From the NCBI GenBank assembly GCA_009784765.1, contig WQXP01000030.1, forward strand, positions 1 through 9,521: 9,521 nt of DNA, given 5' to 3'. This document shows, piece after piece, positions 1 through 7,700 of the stretch. Made by a program: the position numbers and the translations under genes. Positions within the stretch are counted from its first letter, which is position 1. Each line of letters opens with the position of its first letter. The notes under the pieces were generated by a model. The model was not told the origin of the DNA. It saw only the letters and a program-made list of their open reading frames with translations, and did no database searches. Source of the DNA: Oscillospiraceae bacterium. GTDB lineage: Bacteria > Bacillota > Clostridia > Oscillospirales > Ruminococcaceae.

Positions 1-103
1 GCTTTGCCCGACCGAAGGGCGAATCTTGACAACAAAAGCAAAAGAAGAGATAAGCCCAAAGGGCGGGCTTTGCCCGACCGAAGGGCGAATCTTGACAACA
101 AAA
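1..103. repeat. Direct repeat, two 37-base copies 66 bases apart, upstream of pyk
   Basis: Positions 1-37 and 67-103 are identical, starting GCTTTGCCCGACC and ending TTGACAACAAAA. The 29 bases between them (38-66) are different and purine-rich. Each copy contains a short imperfect stem (TTTGCCC pairing with GGGCGAA, loop GACCGAA), and the spacer adds AAGCCC (52-57) pairing with GGGCTT (65-70). Copy 1 begins at the first base of the window, so the array may continue upstream. I do not recognise the element. It could be a small intergenic tandem duplication or part of a longer dispersed repeat. Confidence 0.85.
26..54 (+). promoter_or_regulatory. Possible sigma-70-type promoter for pyk
   Basis: TTGACA at 26-31 is a perfect -35 box. 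It is followed after 17 bases by GATAAG at 49-54, which matches four of six positions of the -10 consensus. Transcription would start near 61, leaving a leader of about 65 bases before pyk. The second repeat copy also has TTGACA (92-97), but the sequence 17 bases on (GGTAAA) is a poor -10 and would start transcripts at or after the pyk start codon, so only copy 1 is a credible promoter. This is inferred from consensus alone. Confidence 0.35.
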
Positions 104-125
104 AAATAAAAAGGGGTAAAAAACG

Positions 126-1892
126 ATGAAAAAGACCAAAATTGTATGCACGGTAGGGCCGTCTACGAAAGACGACAACATTCTGCGGGGTATGATTGAA
201 GCGGGCATGAACGTCGCGCGTTTCAACTTCTCTCACGGAACCCACGAAAGCCATAAAGCGACTTTCGACCAACTCAAGCGAGTTCGCGAGGATATGGGCG
301 TTCATGTCGCGTCGCTTTTAGACACCAAAGGGCCTGATGTTCGCCTCAAGGAGTTCGCGCCGAACGAACAGCTCGGCGGAAGGCGTGAAGTTCAGCTCAG
401 TGAGGGGCAACTGTTCACACTGTTCGGAGATTCGGACAAAGACGGCGACGTAAACGGCTGCCCGATTACTTTCAAGAACTTAGCGGGGGACGTGAGTGTA
501 GGAACGCGAATACTCTTAGACGATGGGCTGATAGACATGGAGGTCGTCGAAATCAGCGGCGATGATGTCGTCTGCAAAATCAAGAATGCGGCAATAGCTA
601 AGAGCAACAAAGGGGTAAATGTTCCCGGTGTTCGGCTGAGTATGCCTTACATGAGCAAGCGCGACCGCAAAGACATTGAGTTCGGAATAAAAACCGGCTT
701 CGATTTCATAGCGGCGAGTTTCGTGAGCACAGCGCAGGATATTCTTGACATACGGCGCGTTCTTGATATTCACAAATGTACGCATATTCGCATAATCGCG
801 AAAATCGAAAACGCCGAGGGTGTGGAAAACATTAAGGAAATTCTCGAAGTTTGCGACGGAATCATGATTGCACGCGGGGATATGGGAGTAGAAATTGATA
901 TGGCAAAGCTCCCTGCGATTCAGAAGCGGCTCATTCGTATGTGTTACAGCTCGGGGCGACCTGTTATTACCGCGACTCAAATGCTCGAAAGTATGATTAA
1001 AAATCCCCGCCCGACCCGTGCAGAAGTGTCTGACGTTGCAAACGCAGTCTATGACGGAACGTCGGCAGTTATGCTCTCCGGGGAAACAGCGGCGGGCGAC
1101 CACCCTGTCGCCGCAGTGCAGACTATGGCGTCGATTATTGCAGATGCCGAAAAGAACACCAACAACCACTCGGGATTATCGCGAAGACGGGGCGAAAGTG
1201 CGTACCTCTCCGTGTCTGATGCAATCTGCCACGCCGCTTGTACTACTTGTGCGGAAATCGGTGCGAAAGCAATCCTCACTGTTTCGAAAACAGGTAAAAC
1301 TGCGCGGCTTCTCAGTAAGTATCGCCCTATTCACCGAATTTGCGCTTGCGTTACAGATGAACACATAGCGCGGCATCTCTCGCTCTCGTGGGGAGTGTTC
1401 CCTGTGCTGATTGACCTTCTGCCGACGACAGAAGAACTCCTCGCGAAGAGTGAGGAACTCTGCCGCAAAGCGGGTTACATTAAAAGCGGCGATTTGATTA
1501 TCTCTGTGGCGGGTCTGCCGATTAGCGGCCCTACGAACATGGTAACTGTGCATTTAGTCGGCGAATCTCTTGCACGCGGAATTGGAATCGGCGGCGGCAA
1601 AATCGAAGCAAAAGTCTGTGTTTGTGAATCAGAAGAAGACGTAATCGAGAAATTCCGCCCGGGACAAATACTTGTAATCCCCGCGACCTCTAACATGATA
1701 CTGCCGCAACTGCGCGAAGCGGCGGCTGTCGTTACCGAAGAGGAGGGTTCAAGCTCTCACGCGGCGATTGTCGGGCTGACACTGAACAAACCTGTAGTAG
1801 TAGGGGCTGTCGGCGCGACGCGCAAACTCAAAGACGGAATGCGGGTTTCTGTAGACGCGACTCAAGGAGTCGTGCATTTGATTGAGAGTTGA
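126..1892 (+). CDS. pyk: Pyruvate kinase with C-terminal PEP-utilising domain
   Basis: Pyruvate kinase transfers phosphate from phosphoenolpyruvate to ADP, the last ATP-yielding step of glycolysis, in the cytoplasm. The N-terminal KTKIVCTVGP, the RFNFSHG loop (residues 32-38) and DTKGP (66-70) are present. The active-site segment IIAKIENAEGV (223-233) carries catalytic Lys226 and metal ligand Glu228, followed by ARGDMGVE with Asp252 and ITATQMLESM (281-290). The C-terminal allosteric-type domain spans about 360-480. Residues about 495-580 form an extra PEP-utiliser mobile domain with GSSSHAAIVG (541-550), whose His545 aligns with the phospho-histidine of PPDK-like enzymes. This extension is common in Bacillota and explains the length of 588 against about 470 for the core enzyme. 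The start is supported by AAGGGG at 111-116, nine bases before ATG. The residue after DTKGP is Asp71 rather than the usual Glu. RadA follows after 65 bases. Confidence 0.97.
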   Translation: MKKTKIVCTVGPSTKDDNILRGMIEAGMNVARFNFSHGTHESHKATFDQLKRVREDMGVHVASLLDTKGPDVRLKEFAPNEQLGGRREVQLSEGQLFTLFGDSDKDGDVNGCPITFKNLAGDVSVGTRILLDDGLIDMEVVEISGDDVVCKIKNAAIAKSNKGVNVPGVRLSMPYMSKRDRKDIEFGIKTGFDFIAASFVSTAQDILDIRRVLDIHKCTHIRIIAKIENAEGVENIKEILEVCDGIMIARGDMGVEIDMAKLPAIQKRLIRMCYSSGRPVITATQMLESMIKNPRPTRAEVSDVANAVYDGTSAVMLSGETAAGDHPVAAVQTMASIIADAEKNTNNHSGLSRRRGESAYLSVSDAICHAACTTCAEIGAKAILTVSKTGKTARLLSKYRPIHRICACVTDEHIARHLSLSWGVFPVLIDLLPTTEELLAKSEELCRKAGYIKSGDLIISVAGLPISGPTNMVTVHLVGESLARGIGIGGGKIEAKVCVCESEEDVIEKFRPGQILVIPATSNMILPQLREAAAVVTEEEGSSSHAAIVGLTLNKPVVVGAVGATRKLKDGMRVSVDATQGVVHLIES

Positions 1893-1893
1893 G

Positions 1894-1932
1894 GAATCGC
1901 TTACCGACTAAGGAGCAAAACAAGAGCGATTC
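1894..1932 (+). promoter_or_regulatory. Imperfect hairpin in the pyk-radA gap, with a duplicated Shine-Dalgarno motif
   Basis: GAATCGCT (1894-1901) is the exact reverse complement of AGCGATTC (1925-1932), giving an 8-bp stem with a 23-base loop. The loop contains CTAAGGAGCAA (1908-1918). The same 11 bases recur at 1945-1955, where they form the real radA ribosome binding site. There is no T-run after the stem, so it is not an obvious terminator. It could be an mRNA processing or translation element, or chance. Confidence 0.4.
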
Positions 1933-1957
1933 TCCCGCAGGGAACTAAGGAGCAATT

Positions 1958-3280
1958 ATGGCTAAACCCAAAACAGTTTACGAATGTATCGAGTGCGGAA
2001 AAGTCCACCCCAAATGGAACGGGCAGTGCAGCGGTTGCGGCGCGTGGAATACACTCGAAGAGGCAATCGGCACTGTCGCTTCTGTGAAAGGGGGCGGCAG
2101 TTACAGCCCTGTACGCACACAGAATTTGGCGGACATAAGCTATGACGACGATGTTCGCATAAACACGGGAACGGGGGAGCTGAACCGCGTTCTCGGAGGC
2201 GGGCTTGTTGTCGGTTCTGTAGTGCTGCTGTCGGGAGAGCCGGGAATTGGCAAATCAACCTTATTGCTGCAGATTTGCCGCGATATAAGCGGAAGCGTCC
2301 TCTATGTGACCGGGGAGGAAAGCAGCCGACAAATCAAAATTCGCGCAGACCGCCTCGGAGTAGACGGCGAAAATCTGCAAATCGCGCAGAGTACTGATAT
2401 GCTCGCGATAATCGCGGCGATTGAAAATCCGCAAAGCAAACCTGATGTTGTGATTATCGACTCAATCCAGACGATGCGCCTTGACACGATTAGTTCAACT
2501 CAGGGGAGCGTTACCCAAGTCCGCGAATGTACCAACGCGCTGATTGCCGTGGCGAAGTCGCTCGAAATCCCCATTATCCTTGTAGGACACGTGAACAAGG
2601 ACGGCGGCATAGCAGGGCCGAAAGTCCTTGAGCATATCGTTGACACAGTGCTGTATTTTGAAGGGGACAGGCGGCTGTCTTATCGAATTTTACGCGCAGT
2701 CAAGAACCGTTTCGGCTCAACGAACGAAATCGGCGTGTTCGAAATGCGCGATAAGGGACTCCGCGAAGTGGAAAACCCGTCCGCTATGCTCCTTTCGGGG
2801 CGACCGACGGGGGTTTCGGGAATCAGCGTTCTTTGCACCATGGAAGGGACGCGCCCTATTCTCGCAGAGGTGCAAGCATTGGCGACTAAGAGCGGCTTCA
2901 CGTCGCCGCGCCGTGTCGCCAACGGATTTGACTACAATCGGCTTTGCTTGATTTTAGCCGTTCTCGAAAAGCGAATGGGGCTGTTTTTCGGGGCTTGTGA
3001 TGTTTATGTAAACATAGTCGGCGGGCTGACTATCAGCGAACCCGCCGCAGATTTGGCAATAGCACTCGCGCTGTACTCGGCACTGTGCGATATTACAATC
3101 CCCGAAAAGCTCGCGTGTTTTGGTGAAATCGGGCTCGGCGGGGAAATCCGCAATGTCGGTAACACGCAGGAGCGTGTCCGCGAATGTGAGAGAATGGGAT
3201 TCACGCCATTGATTGGCTGTTCGAATTTAGCAGAAGTGTTCACGGCTGTGGGAAGTGCCGAAAATATTAAAAAGGAGTAA
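1958..3280 (+). CDS. radA: DNA repair protein RadA (Sms), branch-migration ATPase
   Basis: RadA is a RecA-like, DnaB-type hexameric ATPase that helps RecA-driven recombination by extending and resolving strand-exchange intermediates; it acts on DNA in the cytoplasm. The N-terminus has a four-cysteine zinc finger (Cys10, Cys13, Cys24, Cys27). Walker A is GEPGIGKST (93-101), Walker B is VVIIDS (164-169), and the RadA-specific KNRFG motif is at 249-253. The C-terminal third (about 270-440) is the Lon-protease-like domain, with FGEIGLGGEIR near 388-398; it lacks protease function in this family. The length of 440 is close to the usual 450-460. AAGGAG at 1947-1952 lies five bases before ATG. The downstream GH13 gene begins 5 bases after the stop codon and its ribosome binding site overlaps the radA terminus, implying cotranscription. 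Confidence 0.97.
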   Translation: MAKPKTVYECIECGKVHPKWNGQCSGCGAWNTLEEAIGTVASVKGGGSYSPVRTQNLADISYDDDVRINTGTGELNRVLGGGLVVGSVVLLSGEPGIGKSTLLLQICRDISGSVLYVTGEESSRQIKIRADRLGVDGENLQIAQSTDMLAIIAAIENPQSKPDVVIIDSIQTMRLDTISSTQGSVTQVRECTNALIAVAKSLEIPIILVGHVNKDGGIAGPKVLEHIVDTVLYFEGDRRLSYRILRAVKNRFGSTNEIGVFEMRDKGLREVENPSAMLLSGRPTGVSGISVLCTMEGTRPILAEVQALATKSGFTSPRRVANGFDYNRLCLILAVLEKRMGLFFGACDVYVNIVGGLTISEPAADLAIALALYSALCDITIPEKLACFGEIGLGGEIRNVGNTQERVRECERMGFTPLIGCSNLAEVFTAVGSAENIKKE

Positions 3281-3285
3281 TCACT

Positions 3286-4614
3286 ATGAACTACTGGTAT
3301 GACAACGCTGTAATCTATCAAATTTACCCAATCGGGTACTGCGGAGTTCCGCGCCGAAATCCTTTCGAACCCGCCCCCGAAGCCGGCAAAGGGGCGATTT
3401 TGCGCGTCCTTGAGCATATTCCCGAAATAAAGCGGCTCGGATTTAACGCCGTTATGTTCAACCCGCTGTTTGAATCAACCGCTCACGGATATGACACGGT
3501 TGACTACATCACTGTAGACTCGCGGCTCGGCACTAACGAAGACTTTGCACGAGTCTGCAAAGAGCTTCACGGCAACGGCATTCGCGTGATTTTGGACGCG
3601 GTGTTCAACCATGTCGGGCGGGATTTTCCGTACTTCACAGACGTTCGCAAAAACGGACGCGGCTCGAAATATGCCTCTTGGTTTCATATCCGTGAGGGGA
3701 ATTCTCACTATGGCGACGGGTTCTACTATGAGGGTTGGGAGGGGCATTATGAACTTGTGAAGCTTAATCTTTATAATCCCGAAGTGAAAGACTTCCTCAA
3801 ACAAGCTGTCAGTACTTGGGTGAAAGACTATGACATTGACGGGCTGCGATTAGACGTGGCGTACTCTCTCGAACATAACTTCCTCAAGGAACTGCGCGTA
3901 CATTGCAAAGCCCTCAAGTCTGATTTCTGGCTGCTCGGGGAAACGCTTCACGGGGATTATAAACAATGGCTCAACCCGGAAATGTTAGACAGCACCACCA
4001 ACTATGAGTGCTATAAAGGGCTTTTCTCAAGTTTCAACGACCTTAATATGTACGAGATTGCACACTCCCTCGGGCGGCAGTTCAACTCTGAGAGTTGGTG
4101 CTTGTATACGGGCAAAAAGCTCGCGTGTTTCGTGGACAATCACGATGTTTCCCGCATAGCGACTGCACTCAAAGACAAGAATCACATAGCACCTCTGTAC
4201 GCATTAGTCTTCACCATGCCGGGAGTTCCGATTGTCTACTGCGGCAGTGAATACGGGCTTGAGGGTGATAAAAAAGCCGGCGACGACGGGCTTCGCCCCG
4301 AATTCAACCTCGCCGACCATGACACGACAGCGGCACTCCCTACACTGATTTCGCGGCTTACCCGTGCCCATGCGGACAATCCCGCGATTGCTTTAGGCGA
4401 CTACAAACAACTCTTCCTTACTAATCGCCAGTTCGCCTTTGCACGAAGCCGTGAGGGCAAAGCTGCGATTACACTGCTCAACGCAGACTCCGCGCCTTTC
4501 ACTTTCCACGACATTTCGATTAAGGGCGACTTTGTTGACGCAATCAGCGGCGGCGCAATCAGCACAAATGCCCCGATTACTCTGCCCGGTTATGGTGCGA
4601 TGGTGTTGGTGTGA
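3286..4614 (+). CDS. GH13 alpha-amylase-family glycosidase, cytoplasmic (cyclomaltodextrinase/maltodextrin hydrolase-like)
   Basis: This is a retaining alpha-glucan hydrolase of the GH13 (alpha/beta)8-barrel fold, probably acting on maltodextrins. The conserved regions are in order: DAVFNHVG (104-111), GLRLDVA (186-192) with nucleophile Asp190 and Arg188, LLGET (216-220) with acid/base Glu219, and FVDNHD (282-287) with transition-state stabiliser Asp287, so the active site is complete. LVKLN at 157-161 sits where neopullulanase-type enzymes carry MPKLN, which favours the neopullulanase/cyclomaltodextrinase group. A small beta-domain follows (about 365-442). There is no signal peptide, so the enzyme should be intracellular, and at 442 residues it lacks the N-terminal CBM34 domain of classical neopullulanases. 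The start is set by AAAGGAG (3271-3277), eight bases before ATG and overlapping the radA stop. Exact substrate and bond specificity cannot be read from the sequence. Confidence 0.92.
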   Translation: MNYWYDNAVIYQIYPIGYCGVPRRNPFEPAPEAGKGAILRVLEHIPEIKRLGFNAVMFNPLFESTAHGYDTVDYITVDSRLGTNEDFARVCKELHGNGIRVILDAVFNHVGRDFPYFTDVRKNGRGSKYASWFHIREGNSHYGDGFYYEGWEGHYELVKLNLYNPEVKDFLKQAVSTWVKDYDIDGLRLDVAYSLEHNFLKELRVHCKALKSDFWLLGETLHGDYKQWLNPEMLDSTTNYECYKGLFSSFNDLNMYEIAHSLGRQFNSESWCLYTGKKLACFVDNHDVSRIATALKDKNHIAPLYALVFTMPGVPIVYCGSEYGLEGDKKAGDDGLRPEFNLADHDTTAALPTLISRLTRAHADNPAIALGDYKQLFLTNRQFAFARSREGKAAITLLNADSAPFTFHDISIKGDFVDAISGGAISTNAPITLPGYGAMVLV

Positions 4615-4652
4615 CTTTAACTCTGTCGATTGGAGAATGAATCAGCTCAAAA

Positions 4653-4689
4653 CGCAACAAACGCCGTCCTGAGGACGGCGTTTGTTGCG
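4653..4689. terminator. Bidirectional intrinsic terminator between convergent genes
   Basis: CGCAACAAACGCCGTCC (4653-4669) and its exact reverse complement (4673-4689) form a perfect 17-bp stem with the 3-base loop TGA. The GC-rich core is flanked by A-rich and T-rich tracts that lie within the stem, the usual design of a two-way terminator. On the minus strand the stem is followed by TTTT (4652 to 4649); on the plus strand the only T-rich tract is the TTTGTTG inside the 3' arm. It lies 38 bases after the GH13 stop codon and 28 bases beyond the phosphatase stop codon, so it should end both transcripts. Confidence 0.88.
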
Positions 4690-4717
4690 CAAACGACAAA
4701 ACATTTTAAGGAGGTGA

Positions 4718-7700
4718 TTAGCTTGTATAATGCGCATCAAGAGGGCTGTCAAGCCCGATTATATAGCGCAGGATAGCCAAGGCATCGTTGAGGGTCGGGT
4801 CGGGGCTTCCGCTGCCCGGTGATGTGATATTCGCTGCAGCGCGAGCGTCATTGTCAGTTTTGATGCCGCTTTCAAGCCCGATTATAAATCGCATGATTGA
4901 AAGCGCATCTGCCACCCCGGGAATCGCGGCGGTATTCGTAACACGCCCGAACCCGTATCTTCCGCCCAAGAAATCACAGTCAACACAGTTAAGACAATCA
5001 CAGACAGGAACAGGGTTGCAGAGTTCACAGATAATGAGCCCGCAAGAGGTGTCGTCATCACAAACGACTACAGTCGCGATTGTGAAACAGGCTTCGCATT
5101 CAATCCGTCCGCAAACCGCATCTTCTTCACAGACGACTACCGCCGCTGCGAATGCCGCCGTGAAACAGCCCTCACAGTTGATTAAATCGCAGATTGTTCC
5201 GCAGTCTTCACAGCCGCAGACTCCGCAAACAACTTCGCAGACTTCGCATCCGCATTCTCCGCAACGACAGAGCAGGAAAGTGTCAACAACTTCTGTTTTG
5301 CCCGTCGCGTCGAATTGATGTGCGGTGATGAGCAATCCTGCTTGGCTTACTTTAACTTCCATAAACATAGGTTTGTTGTCTTGGTGGTAGCGATTGACGC
5401 TCCAAGGCTTGCGTGCGTCGATATTGTCAGGGCCGGGGGCTAAAACATAACCGTCAACATCACGCTCGGAATCCCCCGCCATATTCGCGACTCCGCGAGA
5501 GCCGTCATAGAGGTAAGGATACTCCTCGTTTTGCAGATTACTTGCAGGCCAGTAGGGCGGGTAGAATTTCTGCCCCGAACTCGAGTTAAGGGTGAAGAAC
5601 ACCGTTCCCGCACCTTGAGAGATTTCGTCTCCGTCGTTTTCGCGGTCATAGATTACGCCGTTACGCCCGAAAGTGCCGGCTCCGTTACCATCTTGTCGTG
5701 AGGTCAGCGAACGCCCGGTATGCTGTGCCACAGGGAAACTGCGGGTGTAGCTGTGGTCGTGTCCTGCGAAGACTAAGTCAACCTCGTGGTCGAGCATGAG
5801 CAGTTCAAAACCTGCCTCGGTATAGCGTTGAACATCGAAATCCGCCGCATGGTCAGACATTCCTGCCATGGGTTTGTGAGTTTGCACAATCAGCCAGTCA
5901 TATTCGCCTTTGTGAGTGGCTTTCGCATTAGTCAGCACATCGTCGAAAATTTCAATCATACGCTCTGCTTCAAGAATGTTCCGCGTCCGTGCAGCCGTGT
6001 TCAGAACAACAAACAGCGTGTTATTGAACAGATAGAAGTAATGCGCGCTGTTTTCGTTTTCCCGCTGAGAAACGTGGCTCGAGAAAGCTTCACTGGTTAC
6101 GAGCATATCGTCCCCTTTGAGAACAAGCTCATTCGGGAGGTTGTAGTGGTTACGGAAAGTAATGTTGCTCCGCGCTTCGTGGTTGCCCATAGTCGGCGCA
6201 AAAGGAATGCTGCGTAAAGCACTCGGCGCAAAGAAGTTCGCGTATTTGATTTGATGAAGCTCAAGAGTCGGCTCCGGTGTTCCGACATTAACATTGCGGT
6301 CAACAGAGTCGCCCATAGTCGCAAGGAAATTAAGATGGGGGACTGTTTTTGTAATCACGCCGAGGGTATCATTCCAACCTTGTTTGACTGTTACACCCTC
6401 ACGATAGTTAGGGTCAAGCATACCGCCGTTGCCCGAACCGCTGTCTAAAGGCGAAACGCTCGGGTCGCCTAAGTGCAGGTCAGTAATGGCAACGAAAGTG
6501 AAATCACCTGCGGCGGCGGTGGTGTAGTAGTAAATCGCGCTGAAATTCTTTCCGTCGGTGGAAACGGCGTAGGCGTATTCGGTATTGGGTTTCAAACCGT
6601 CCACAGTCGCCATGAATGCAGTTCTGCCGTCATAAACTTCACTGCGTGAAGCCGTTACAGTCGTCGCGCTTTCAGGGAAAACTGTTCCCTCTTTCATCAT
6701 GTTTATCCGCGGCGATATGATTACGCGGCTGTCTTGGAGGCGAATAATCGCTGTCCAGTCATGCCATGTGATTCCGACAGAGGCAGTTGTCGCCCCGACT
6801 ACCAAGCCGAGCATTTCTGCCGCAAATCCGGGAACTGCGCTGAGGGGGCTTCCCCAAAGCTCAATATTGTTGATTGAAGTGTTGCCTTTTCCTTCACCCC
6901 CTGCGACGACAAAGACGCGCAGGAAGATTTCCGGGTGGTTCGCCGTTTCGGCGGGAAGTTCAAAGCGGTCATAGGTTTTGACTAAGTCGCCGCGTTCGAT
7001 GCCGTCGTTGAGTTCGACAGTTCTTTCGGAACCCGGGATTACAGTCCATGAACTGCTTGTAGCCGGGCGATAAGCGAGTGCGTATGTCGTCGCTGCGTCT
7101 GCTGTGGCTTTTTGGCTCGCCGAGAAAGTCAAGCCTTCATGTGCGGAAGTCCGCAGGCGCAGTTCGAATGCCGAAGCATTGGCAAGCCGCGATTGATTCG
7201 CGTCTAAAGCCGCTTCAGTCCAGCTCCCGCGTCCCGTTGACGACGATTCAAACACTACGGGTGCGGCAGGTGTTCCTGTATACCCGATTAAGCGGCGTTC
7301 CCCTCTGTCCCAAGCAGTGAGCCGTGCAAAAGAGTCAAACATTCCCGCAGTTGCACGGAAGAACGAGTATTCGACAAGCTCTTCGGGAACAGAAACGATT
7401 ACATCATCTGCTACAGCAGGGTCTTCAAAGTTTTGACGGCGCAGTGCCGCAAGTGAAACATCAGCCCCACCGCCCGCCGCGATTGCGTCGCCCAGAATGC
7501 TGATTGTGTTAATGGACATATTGCCATTACGGTTGAGGTTTTCCTCCCCGTCAAAGAACACCCGCAGATACACCATGCTTTGATTGTTCAGCTCAGCGGG
7601 AAGAACAAAGCCGTCGAAAGTCTGTGCGAGGGCGTCATAGAAGTTAAGGTCGCGCTTGAGAACTTTAACACTTCCGCCCTCTGCGCGAACCCATGAGTCC

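Noticed and set aside
1..103. CRISPR array at the left edge
   Set aside because: Only two repeat units are seen, the spacer is 29 bases of purine-rich sequence, and no cas gene is present; the repeat lies in a short gene leader.
516..1169. 217-codon open frame on the minus strand inside pyk
   Set aside because: It is fully antisense to conserved pyruvate kinase sequence, shows no recognisable domain and is a by-product of the codon use of pyk.
4653..4689. Recombination or attachment site at the perfect 17-bp inverted repeat
   Set aside because: Position between two convergent stop codons, GC-rich core and flanking A/T tracts fit a two-way terminator, and no integrase is nearby.
4788..5318. 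176-codon open frame on the plus strand opposite the Cys-rich segment
   Set aside because: Its Ser/Gln/Thr-rich composition is the mirror of the Cys and acidic codons of the phosphatase, and it has no ribosome binding site of its own at the ATG.
5786..6217. 143-codon open frame on the plus strand opposite the metallophosphoesterase domain
   Set aside because: It lies antisense to catalytic motifs whose conservation explains the open frame; no family resemblance.
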